Positions 32,600-42,925 of a stretch of DNA of 43,234 bases are shown here, piece after piece. This stretch comes from Stephanodiscus triporus (Eukaryota > Bacillariophyta > Thalassiosirophyceae > Thalassiosirales > Thalassiosiraceae), in NCBI GenBank assembly GCA_036939755.1, contig JALLAZ010000137.1, forward strand, positions 1 to 43,234, read 5' to 3'. The translations under genes and the position numbers were made by a program. Under the pieces are notes generated by a model that saw nothing but the letters and a program-made list of their open reading frames with translations, ran no database searches and was not told where the DNA came from. Position 1 is the stretch's first letter; each line of letters opens with the position of its first letter.

Positions 32600-33760
32600 A
32601 TCCTTCTGCAGCCCTCGGTCTCCACTTTTCTCAACGCCATCAAACACGGCTTCCTCAAAGGGTGCCTGAATCTAACCGCCACGGGTGTCACACGATACCT
32701 CAACCCAAGCCCCCCTTCCAGCAAAGGACACATGAAATGCCCACACCATGGTATTCGCAGCACATGCCTGTGAATGCAGATGTATCAACATCCGGTGCCA
32801 GCTCAAAGGGTGACCCCACCAATCTTACCCCTCATTCACAACATGTGAGAATATCCCGGACCCACATATGATATTGCTGACAACTCCTCCGGCGACAACT
32901 CCTCCACCTCAGCCCTTAGCATTCCCCCACCCCCCAATGCCAATGTCACTGTGGATGACAACAACTCGTCTACCGAGAGCAACATCTTCTGCTTCTGTGC
33001 ATTTGCTGATAAACATACTGGCGTCATCTACAGCAACCTAACAGGCACATTCCCATACATGTCCCTCGACAGAAATGTATGCTTCCTCGTTGTTTACCAC
33101 TACAAATTGAACACAATTCTCAGCCTCCCAATCTGAAACATGGAAGACATCATGATTTTCATGACATACAAGCAACAGTTTGATTTCCTCATGAACAAAA
33201 CAGGTTTCACACTAAAATTGAATGTCATGGACAATCAGGCAAGCAGAAAAATCAAATGCTACCTCACCATGCAGGAGTTCAACCTCCTGCTTGTCAAACT
33301 GCATAATCACCGTGTCAATGCGGCCGAACGTGCAATGCAAACCTTCAAGGATCATTTTGTCAGGCCCTCGCCACAACGGACAGTGAGTTCTCCCTTCAGC
33401 TGTGAAACCGCCTCATTCCACAGGTCAACACAACATTAAATCTCATGCAATGATCAAGAATCGATCCATCAAAGTCTGCATACAAGACACTACACAGCCC
33501 ATATGACTGCCCAGCGAGGCTCCTGGGGTAGCCATGGCACCAATGCCTGGTACATGGGACCATTGTTGGACCATTACCAATGCTGCCACTATTTTTTCCC
33601 ATAGACATGAGCATATCATATCTTTGGCTTGGCCAAGCGATTTCTCCAACACTGCCAAGTCCCTTGCCTAACATCAAGGGAACAAATCCATGATGCCCTA
33701 TTGGCACAACGGGTGCCAGCCAACCCAATGAACAAAGGGTGATCATGACTGCCCCTAATC
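32600..33760 (+). pseudogene. Integrase remnant
   Basis: Pieces of the pre-integrase region (LNPSPPSSKGHMK near 32700) are followed at 33140-33370 by YKQQFDFLMNKTGFTLKLNV, MDNQAS with a catalytic-type Asp, and HNHRVNAAERAMQTFKDHF, the end of the rve core with its Glu. Further on, near 33510-33610, a broken stretch recalls the C-terminal integrase region with GSWGSHGTNAWYMGP. Several frameshifts. Confidence 0.7.
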
Positions 33761-33869
33761 TCAACAAAAAACGTCATTTAAGGACGACACCAAGGGCACA
33801 TGTGCAATTGCCATGCAACAACATCCAAGGGAGCATACCCACCATCATATGGAGTTCCCCTCGCCATCC

Positions 33870-35514
33870 TATCCCGATTGTTCCCCTTGCTTCCCCAAGG
33901 TAATGCAGGTCCCCTTGCATCCGCAAGGTACAATTTGTCCCTGTGGTCCCTGGAGAACTATGCCACCGCAATCTAATCAGCCAGGAGGCAATAAAGTTTA
34001 TCACCAATTGCGTCTGGTCAAAATCATCAGACATTTTCATGCCAGATAAGTTGAAATCGAAACATGCAGTCGCAATACCCATGATTCATGATCAATCCAA
34101 CCACAGGTGAAACAATCAGCAGTTACAAAAAGCTCATGCATGATCCTGCCACAAGTGAAATTTGGCAAACAGCCTTTGCAAAAGATTTTGGAGGCATGGC
34201 ACATGGTGATGTTAAAACATAGGCAACACATACTCCATTTTTGTTTTGACTCACGCAAAAATACCCAACATCCCCAAGACATAAATTGTCACGTATGCAT
34301 GCATGGTGGTTGATTTTTGCCCACAAAAAGCCAACCCGCATCGTATCGAATTCAGCCAACAGGAACCTCATAAATTATCCCAGCGAACTGTCAACACAAA
34401 CCTGAGCCACATCACATTTGAATTACGGCTGGTCAGAACCTCATCAATTATCTCGGCGAACTGTCAATATGAACCGCGGACCTCACAACTTCAAAATAGA
34501 TGTGAAACAGTGTGCTCAGAACAGATGTTTGGATATTCAGATTTTTTACCTGTCAGCCCCATTGTACTGCTTCGAATAGTACATGAAGATTGATTCCGCT
34601 CGCGTTATTCCCCCAGTGAACAATTGCCCAATACAACCTCACCAAGCATGCCCTCGACAGTTTTGACTACATTGGAATGTGCCATGCTGTTTGGAGCCTC
34701 CCACAAGCTGGCATTTTGGCCTACAAACTCCTTTGCAAATGCCTTCTCCCTCACGGGTATTATGAAGGCACAAACTTCATTCACGTTAGTGCTTGACAAC
34801 TTTGGCGTGAAATACGTCGGAAAAGAGCATGCGGATCACAATCTTTACTGTGGTATAAAGGACTGAAATTACATCACATGAACCCTCAACATATCAATGT
34901 CGGGGTACATAAAAAAACTCCTGCACAAATATAAACACTGGATGCCAACTCGCCCGCAACACTGCCCGTCATACTCACCCAAACAATATGGTACCAAAGC
35001 ACAAGCACCTCTTTCTGTTGACATTTTCCCAATTCTTGCTCTGGAGGAAATCAAACAAATCAACAAATCCAATGCATTGTTGGCAGCATTTTGTACAACT
35101 ATGCCCGCACCGTCGACATCACTGTCCTGATGGCGTTAAGTTCAATTGCAATTGAGTAAACAAAAGGCACAACATCCACTATGGCCAAGGCCAAACAACT
35201 CTTGGATTACCTTGCCACCCATCCTGATGCCACAATTTGATAAGGTCCTTCAGAAATCATGAATGTGCATTTGTTTCATCGGAATCCGATGCATGTAGCC
35301 GCACTTGTGGCAATTTTTCATGGGTTGGTCTCCCAAATTGTGATCCCATCCAACTCAATGAGCCCTTTTTACTTATGTGTAATCCTTTGCTTTGTTGTCA
35401 CATCTGCGGCCGAAGCCAAACTGGGTGCCCTATTTTTAAATTGTGAGGAAGGCATGATTTTCCGCCTCAATGCACAGCACCAAGCCATCTGCCCCTGGTA
35501 CTTGCATGAATAAT
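33870..35514 (+). pseudogene. Reverse transcriptase and RNase H remnant
   Basis: Fragments in shifting frames: TGETISSYKKLMHDPATSEI (near 34106), TRIVSNSANRNLINY (near 34340), LDIQIFYLSAPLYCFEYVHED (near 34530), VLDNFGVKYVGKEHADH (near 34790) standing where the catalytic YxDD region would be, MSGYIKKLLHKYKHWMPTRP (near 34897) and, for RNase H, ASAAEAKLGALFLNCEEGM (near 35405). Active-site residues are lost and there are many stops. Confidence 0.75.
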
Positions 35515-35566
35515 CTTCCCTCTCAGTATTACCAAGGGCAACCAGACCTAGCACTCTGAAAGAGTG

Positions 35567-35814
35567 TGTCAAAACTCTCCCCAAAGGGTCATATGTAATG
35601 TACCCTTACCCTGAGTCCCTAAAGAACAGAGTGCCAAGTCATGCATACAGACGAAAACCCATATGTAGTTCCTACCTTTGTTAGTACCCGTAGCATAGTC
35701 AAGAGTGCAGCATATGCATTCTCACCTGCATGGCATGCTATTGCCAATAATACTTAGAACAACCTTTTGTCTAATCTTAATGGCACTATTGTTGCAATCA
35801 TTGCACTCTCAACA
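35567..35814 (+). repeat. 3' LTR of the copia-type element
   Basis: Diverged copy of 30712-30980, shortened by about 20 bases (an indel after CATGCATACAGA). It is preceded by a short purine stretch (GAAAGAG) in the place of a polypurine tract, and followed by CCAAG. Confidence 0.9.
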
Positions 35815-35819
35815 CCAAG

Positions 35820-36591
35820 CATAAGTTGGCCACAAGAAGTACAGTTAGAAAGCAAATTTTAATTGTACATGCCATGGGGTGTGTCTAACTTATAGACTGC
35901 AGCCCTGGTGGTAGAGATCTGACAGGAGTGGCCAGTTTTTGATGCATCTACACAATTATGGTAATGCAATAAAAATGCTGTGATGTGATGGTTGTTACTG
36001 TTACGGGATGTCATGGTCATGGCTAGAAAATGTAGTGGTAGTAATGTTTATGGAGATGGAGATGGAGGGGCACAATGATAACAGAAAATCCAGTGTTCAG
36101 CCACTGAGACACGATTATTTCCTGCCTGTTTGGCATTGGCTCCTGGGGAAAACAGGGGGGTATTGAAACTGAACTGAACAAACAATCTGTACCAAAATTG
36201 ACATGAACGTCCCAACAATTACAAGCTCCCAAATCCAATGGGGACAAGTTTTGGAGTCCCCACGCCCGCGACGCCAACCCCGAGCTGGCAAACTTTCATC
36301 GGCGGCCCCTCGCCACTCGCCACCGATCATCACCCTTTCGACAAGTCGTATCACAGGTCAGTCTTCCCCCCTGTCTCCTCGTCCTATCCGATCTTTCTCC
36401 TACGCCGTGGGGGGATGGGAGGAGGGGTCCTCTGGCATTTTCGCCCGTCCTCGCGGTCATTGTTTTCTATTATCCCGCGCTGCCTCAATTTTTCTCTCGT
36501 CGTTACCACGTGTGAATAATTTGACCCCCGCCCCCCACCAACCCCGAACCCGTCGGCATTATAGGTGAGGAGGTGATATGATTATGGGATC
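35820..36591. other. Intergenic region upstream of the SUMO protease
   Basis: AT-rich retrotransposon flank, then GC-rich leader. An ATG at 36238 opens a 40-codon frame ending at a good GTCAG donor. However, a stop at 36574-36576 sits in the protease frame just before its ATG, so this would be at most a 5' untranslated exon or an upstream ORF. Confidence 0.4.
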
Positions 36592-39500
36592 ATGGATCTG
36601 AAAAGCATCTCCACCGTCCCGAGGAAGAAGGCTCGGCTCAACAAGAGTAGGACCATAATCAAAACGCCCACAGCCACCGACTACGACGGCAATCACGCAG
36701 ACGAAGGAATTCGCAGGACGGCGGCGGCTCATCCTCCTCCCGGGAACTCGCGTCGTCATATCGAGAGCAACGATGACGGTAGCGATTCCTCCCGCTTCAG
36801 TCGGGGCGGGTGCAGCACCGACGGTAGCATCGGCGAAACGCATAATAAGGCAGGTCGACGCGGCAAGACCGAGGAGGAAAAGAGACGGCAGGTAAAAGAA
36901 AGGCTCGCCGAGGATCAGAGGCGCAAGGACGAGTCTCGTTCGAGCGAGGGCGTCATTAACGCTGACGGCGGTGGTGGGCCGATCTGCTTCGACGGCATCC
37001 GCATCGACGGGTACAATGATCCCACGAAAGAACGATACGTGAATCATGTGGTGCAGGAGTTGGGAGGCGGCCGTCCAGTTGGTAACGCAAAATACGACGA
37101 AGATGTCGACTATGGTGCGCGCGCGGGGGAGGGCGGGAAGAAGAACTACCGCGGGAGGAAACACCAGGAGTCGGCCATGACGCGGCAGTCGTCGTCGATG
37201 TTGTCCCCCTCGAAGAAGGGAGGGCAGAGGATGCTGGTCGGGAGGGAACGCGTACGCGATCGAGGGGATAGCAGGGGCGAGGGTTGGAGGCTTACCTACG
37301 AAGGCAGCCCGCTTTTTCCGTCGTCGGTCATGGCGGATGGTGAGGATCCGCTGGATCTTGCACGATCCCTGCAGGAGGCCGATCGCCGCCCGATGTCCTC
37401 GTCTGCATTGCACGACATCGTCCGTGCAACGCCCCAGAAGGTCAAGCATTACGTGACCCAGACCATGAGTAATGTGATGGACAATTTCTTGCAGCTTGGC
37501 AGCGGGAGCATGGCAACAAGGCGTGATAAGCTTGCCGACGCCGCATCGGGGCGCCGTCGTAATCCTTCGATGGAGGAGAAGAGAAAATCCACCGCGGATG
37601 CCGCACTGGAACGAAGGACCGCGGACAAACCATCGGGCCATCCTTTGCCAATGGGGGAAAAGAGGAAGTGGACGCATCAGTTCGAGTCGCGCGAGGGTAG
37701 GCACGCTCCCACAAAACGAAATGAGCGTTGTGGCGCAATCGCCGTGGATGATAGCATCGATCAGAGTACGGGTGAGAATGGCCAGGGCGACGACAGCGTA
37801 GGAATGACCTTAGTGGCTAGTGGACGGTGGTTAAACACCGATGACATATCGAAAAACACGACGCCCCCGACTAATTTTGGCGTGAAGAGGTGCCCGAGAG
37901 GCAATGATAGCGTTATCAAAAATACATGCGAGTCTCAACAAATTTTTGCGTACTGTTTCATGTGTGTTCTTACTTTTTACATCACGCTCATCTGTGTTTT
38001 GTTGCTATTCCTCGGCCTTGCTATTGTCTTGCGATCACTCACAGCTAAAACGAACAACAATAGACGAATAAATGACATATATTCACATCTACGCGGCACT
38101 AAGAAAGGTGATGACATTGAGTCTATTCACAGCATGGAGGACCTTCAGATTAGGGAGACGAAATCAACTACTCACACCTCTAATCGGCAAATATCAAAGA
38201 GAGATGACTATGGTCAAAGTAGAACAAAGAAAACTTATGGTCTTGCAAATCAAATCAAGAGAACTGGTATGAGGATGATAGATAACTTTGGCGAAGAAGA
38301 GGAATGGATTGATACGTCGACTAAACCAAGTAAGTTTGGGTATCTTTTGGATTCCATTAAGCCCTTATTTTGTATTCAAGTCTCACTTCTGTTGTCATTG
38401 AATCAATAAGATATTGCAGATGCGCAGAAGGCTAGACCTCGCAGACGTAAAAAGAGTCCGAGCTCATCGCCCCAAGTAACAGATTACACTGTTAAAAGAA
38501 ACACCAGAAGCAGTCTGAAAGCCTATGCCGCGGACAGTGGAGTCATTACGATAGACAGTAGTAGTGATGAAGGAGATGACACCTTTCTCGGTGCTTCAAA
38601 TTGTACATCAAACAATACTACAAATGGTGCTCCTGAGGTAAGGTCTCATTTACTCAAAGTGCAGCAACGTTGATATCTGTATCAAACTGATCTGGGGCTT
38701 ATTTGTTGCTCTAGCAGATCGTTGCGGAAAGGCGGGCCTCGTTGAGGCAGAGGCGAGCTGTTGGCGATGTCGCATCCATAGATGCTGTGCGTATTGCCAT
38801 TGGGAAATTGATTTTCAAGAGTAAATGTGTATTGAGCTTTCAGTTTGGAACAAAAAGTCCATACATCCAGTTCTCTTTCGAGGATAAAGGACAAATGAGT
38901 GAGCATCGTGCTTACCTCAGTGGTGAAGAATTGAAAGAGGTCAAATATCAAATCGCAGATGACAACAGCACTTCTGAGAGTGATGAAATAGGTGAAACTA
39001 TGACTGTGATCGCCTTCCGCATCACTCCCACTGACCAAAACAACTTGAACAAATTCACTAATTCTTATGATCAAGAGGAAAGTGACCAAATTACAGGGAA
39101 GCAATACATCTCGGTGGAAGTTCGTGATACTGACGATTTTCGGGTGAGTAATCATGAAAGTTTCAGTTCATATCCTTGTGAAATATTCTCAGATAATAAC
39201 TCTTCTGTTCTCCAATCTATGTTAGGCAATGCTAGAAAAAATGCGACAGCATCCAGATCTTGGAATCTGGTGCACGAAAGAGTCTGAGATGGAGTTTTAT
39301 GATCGTGACAAATATATGACAGCCCTGATAGATGACAGTCGCAAGGAGAGAACAGAGCGGATGCGTATTGCTAGAAGGACTCGATCCGGGGGAAACAAAA
39401 AGAGGAACGATGCCGATAACAAATTGATCTTGGTTTATCCATTTGATGCCAAAGAAACAGAGTTGAGTGCGGCAGCCTCTGGCCTGAAGGAACTAGGTGG

Positions 39501-40902
39501 AGACTTGCTTGGTTTGGACCGAGCTGACGAAGTAAACACCGCTGAAAGAATGAAAAAGCCATCAAGGACACATTATGTAACTATTCGAGACGATGACAAG
39601 GAAAGGCTATGTCCAGGTCAATTTCTCAATGATACTCTTGTTGACTTTTGGATGCGCTGGTAAGACAATTCTATATTTGCATGATCTTCATGCGTTCTGT
39701 TGCCATTGATATCAATTAATTTGTGCTCTCTTCATCTAATAGGATCAGCAGAGGTGAATCCCAACAACAGTCATCCAATGTGCACTTCTTCACATCGCAC
39801 TTCATGACCACTCTGAAAGAAAAAGGCCCCGAAGCTATCGCCTCATGGACCGAAAAGAAAAATATCAATTTGTTTCAGAAAAAGCTTGTGTTCATCCCCG
39901 TGAACGCAGACCTTCATTGGTCGCTTTGTGTTGTGGTCAATCCTGGCTTGATTGCGAACAACTTGGACAGTGATCGTGACCCCACTAAGGAAGGCGCATT
40001 GTAAGTGTTGCAACTCTGTTTGACACGAATTATTTTCACATCAAAGTTCACACTTCCATTTTTGTTTTGTATAGCATTTTGTTTTTTGATTCACTGAAAA
40101 TGCATAGCAAAAATGCCTATGCAAGGCATATTCGCAAATGGTTAAATTATGAATGGAAAAGACTTGGGGGTGTAAATCCTCCTTTTGACACAGATAGTTT
40201 GCGGTTGGTATCGCCGAAGAGTAGGTTTTGTTTCATTTTTCTTTTACAACATGTACAAGGAGATTTCCTCATTTTCTCTTTTTTTTGCTGTCGATTATGC
40301 CACCTATACCAGTTCCATACCAAGACAATGGATGCGATTGTGGAGTTTTTGTTTGCAGGTATGCCTACAATTTGTACATGATGAGGCACCTACAATACAC
40401 ATGGGACGACTACAATGAAAGTCCTCGATTCAGCACTTTGATCACAAATGGCCCGGCTTTTCAGTTTTGCATGTCTGATATTGATCGCATCAGAGGAGAA
40501 ATTTCAACTTTGATCAGCAAACTTTCAGAGCTGTACCTACCTATGTTACAAAAGCAAGTGGAAGCTGCCAAAGAGGCTAAACGCCATGCGAAACAAAAGG
40601 AGTCTTCTAACAATGCAAATGGTGATGCCGATATGTCTACTAACAAGGATGAGGGAAGTGTAGATGAGGATTTGGCCAGCGCTTCTGTTGAAAAGGAGGA
40701 CAATAGAGAAGTCACCATGTCTTCATTCAAGGAGAAGGAAAATATTTCTCAGGAAGTTGGATCTCAGAACAGTTCTTACGAAGGTGTTGCAGCTCACGAA
40801 AAGGTTCCGGCGGATTTTTACAAAAGCTATAGTGACGACCCTATGGAGGAGGATAATGACTACTCAATGGAGACGGACGAGATCGTTTCGGACGTCATCT
40901 GA
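36592..40902 (+). CDS. SUMO-specific cysteine protease, Ulp1/SENP (C48) family
   Basis: Predicted SUMO/ubiquitin-like protease, 1269 residues. Exons: 36592-38329, 38420-38637, 38718-39143, 39226-39659, 39743-40000, 40075-40220 and 40313-40902, all phase-consistent. The N-terminal 440 residues are basic, disordered and contain NLS-like runs. A hydrophobic stretch (CVLTFYITLICVLLLFLGLA, about 463-482) is either a membrane span or an unrecognised intron. Exon 2 carries KARPRRRKK and the SUMO-interacting motif VITIDSSSDEGDD. Exons 3-4 form a domain seen in SENP6/7-like proteins. The catalytic domain starts at LCPGQFLNDTLVDFWMRW; the triad is His in DLHWSLCVVV, Asp in ILFFDSLKMH, Cys in NGCDCGVFVCRY, with the oxyanion Gln in PYQDNG. 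An acidic tail of about 120 residues ends the protein. Confidence 0.88.
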
Positions 40903-41109
40903 AAAGAGTAAAGTAGTTTAGCAAAAATGAGAACTCGAACTTATTTTTTGTAGCTTCAAAATCACTAGCCAGCTTTGTGACGAATAGGAAGAGAGGAACT
41001 ATGCTCTGAAATAGGGCTTCATTTGATCGCAATAGTATTTCCATGTTGTGCAAAGAATTTCCACCGAGGCCCCTTACTCGTCAGAGCGACGTTGAATCCC
41101 CGTCCCGAT

Positions 41110-41149
41110 ATCAGAAACAAACAATGGATGAATATGTTTGCCCCGTCAT
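41110..41149 (-). promoter_or_regulatory. Candidate SECIS element in the selenophosphate synthetase 3' UTR
   Basis: About 80 bases after the stop, the transcript reads ATGAC, then GGGGCAAACA, an 11-base loop, TGTTTGTTTC, then TGAT. The two 10-base arms pair completely if G-U pairs are allowed, and the TGA/GA positions fit the non-canonical SECIS quartet. The loop shows CC, not the usual AA, and the lower stem is weak, so this is a candidate only. Confidence 0.4.
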
Positions 41150-41230
41150 TCCGTGTACGTGGGATTCGCAACCCTCTCCTGTCCCCTCTCTGCCCGTTCG
41201 TCGTCGATGTTGCAATCACACCCCAATCTG

Positions 41231-42925
41231 CTATTCGTAATCCACCTCAATTATTTCGACGTCCTCCGTAATCCTCGCCTTCCTCTCGGGATCCGCGACC
41301 ACCCTCCCGATTATCCACGATGGCGCGCCGTCCAACGCCTCGAGCTCCTCGCAATACGACACGGCGTCGTCCTCCGACATGCATATCATCAACCCCCCCG
41401 ACGTCTCGGCGCTGTACCCTCTCGTCAGGCGGAAGTCGAACACGCCGCTCCCGTCCACCCTCGCGGTCTTCGCTATGCAGGGCAAGGAATGTATCTCCAT
41501 GCCCACCACCTCCCTCTGGTTGTCCATCAGGTTCTGGGCGTGCCCGAGCACGCCGAATCCGGTAACGTCCGTGCCCGCGTGAGCGTTGTGCCTCACCATG
41601 ATCGAACCGGCGTTGCGATTCAGGCGCGACATGGAACGGCACGCCGCGTGCATCATGTCCTCCGCGTCCGAAGTCGTTAGTATGCCGCGCCTCGTCAGCT
41701 CGTTCCACCTGGACGCGCCGAACGACAACGACGACGACGACGACGACCCCGCCTCCTCCTCCGTCGTCGCCCTCCTCCTCCACTCGTGAACGTTCACCGC
41801 CACCTGCGTCCCGAGGGGCTTCGTCAGTACCACCACGTCCCCGACCCTCGCGCCGTCGCTCCTAACGTACTCCCCCTCCGAGCATATCGTCGTGGCCACC
41901 CCGCCGATGACCGGCCACGGGTTCAACACCGTCTGCCCTCCCGTGACGACCGTGCCCGCCTCGATACACGCGTCGTTGAACCCGCGTACCATCTCCCTCG
42001 TGCATATCGCACGATGGTCGTCGGACATGCCGACGCACGCCGCCAACAGCATGAGCACGTGGTCGCACTCTCCCACCCCCTCGGCGTACAGGTCGCTCAA
42101 CACGTTCGCCGCGCCTATCCTGCCCTGCAGGTACGGACTGTCGACGAGCGGGAAGAAGAAGTCGGTCGTGGATATGACTACGTGTCCCTGCCTCGTCGTG
42201 CGGACCGAGCAGTCGAGCGCGATGCGCCCGCCGGACGTGCCGATGTTGTTCCCGTCGCCGAGTCCGAGCGTCATCAGCATCGACTGGAGCTGGGATTGCG
42301 GCACCTTGCAAGCTCATCCCTTGAGGGAGGAGAAGGACGTTAGGGACCATGCGGGGGGTAGGCCGAGGCGGGTCGGGTCAAAGTTGACTTATATTTCGTT
42401 CGCGTGCGCGTGTGTGTGTATGAGGGGGAGGGGGAAGGGGGGGGGGGGGGATGGGGGGGAGAGAAGCAGGTTGGGGGGGCGTGAGGGATGACAATTAGGG
42501 GACGATGGCGTTTCGGATGCGAGGGAGGGGGGAGGGATGAGGGGAGGAGGGCAAAAAGGCATGGGATGGAAGGACGCGGCGATTTTCGGTACCCCCCCGC
42601 GCGCCGCGCGGCCCCGCCCGCGTCGTACGGTCCCATCGGACGGAACCTCTGCCAGAAGAAGCGCGCCGCTCGTCACTTTTTTTATTGGGGTCCTCGCCGA
42701 GGAGGTCGTCGCGATCTTCGTCCCCCGACGAAGATGTGGGGGGGGGGGCGGACCTCCCCGCCCCCCCCCACCCACCCACCCCCACCCCAACTGGTATAAT
42801 GAAATAAAAAATAGAATAAAGCGCGGCAGACTTCTAAGCTTACCCGACTCCTCCCTCGACGGACGATAGCCCTTCGTCGTCGTTCGACGCTTTTTCTTCG
42901 CCGTCCCGTCGTCGGACGCTGACAT
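41231..42925 (-). CDS. SPS: Selenophosphate synthetase (selenide, water dikinase), a selenoprotein
   Basis: Makes selenophosphate, the selenium donor for selenocysteine, from selenide and ATP. Exons 42844-42925 and 41231-42387 on the minus strand join in phase (GTAAGC...ATAAG) to 412 residues. Exon 1 is a basic leader (MSASDDGTAKKKRR). Exon 2 begins NFDPTRLGLPPAW, then SLTSFSSLKG, TGA, ACKVPQSQLQ. The TGA (42314-42316) stands where other SelD enzymes have catalytic Sec or Cys before GCKVPQ, so it should be read as selenocysteine. The rest is the standard AIRS-like fold: TTDFFFPLVDSPYLQGRIGA with metal-binding Asp, NVLSDLYAEG, VTGGQTVLNPWPVIGGVA, GARVGDVVVLTKPLGTQVAV, NAHAGTDVTGFGVLGHAQN and a Gly-rich SAETSGGLMI. 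A conventional annotation would start after the TGA and lose the active site. Confidence 0.93.
42314..42316 (-). other. Selenocysteine codon (TGA) of selenophosphate synthetase
   Basis: In-frame TGA between LKG and ACKVPQ. Upstream coding (NFDPTRLGLPPAW, SLTSFSS) and downstream coding are both family-conserved and in the same frame, so this is recoding and not a stop. Confidence 0.9.
42388..42843 (-). other. GC-rich first intron of selenophosphate synthetase with homopolymer G/C runs
   Basis: 456-base intron, much longer than others in the window. The plus strand carries a 14-base G run (42437-42450), further G7-G8 runs, and a G10 run opposite a C9 run (42738-42769) able to form a hairpin. 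The G runs lie on the template strand. Confidence 0.6.

Larger units (their letters stand above)
30712..35814 (+). mobile_element. Decayed copia-type LTR retrotransposon
   Basis: Two direct repeats, 30712-30980 and 35567-35814, both begin TGT and end CTCTCAACA. They are flanked by perfect CCAAG copies (30707-30711 and 35815-35819), the 5-base target duplication expected for copia elements. Inside, on the plus strand, remnants occur in the order gag, protease, integrase, reverse transcriptase, RNase H, the copia (Ty1) order. All are broken by stops and frameshifts, and the LTRs differ by many substitutions and indels, so the insertion is old. Confidence 0.9.

Noticed and set aside
36559..37704. 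381-codon open frame on the minus strand opposite the SUMO protease
   Set aside because: It lies antisense to exon 1 of a gene whose seven exons splice in frame, has no recognisable domain and is rich in Pro/Arg as expected for a shadow frame.
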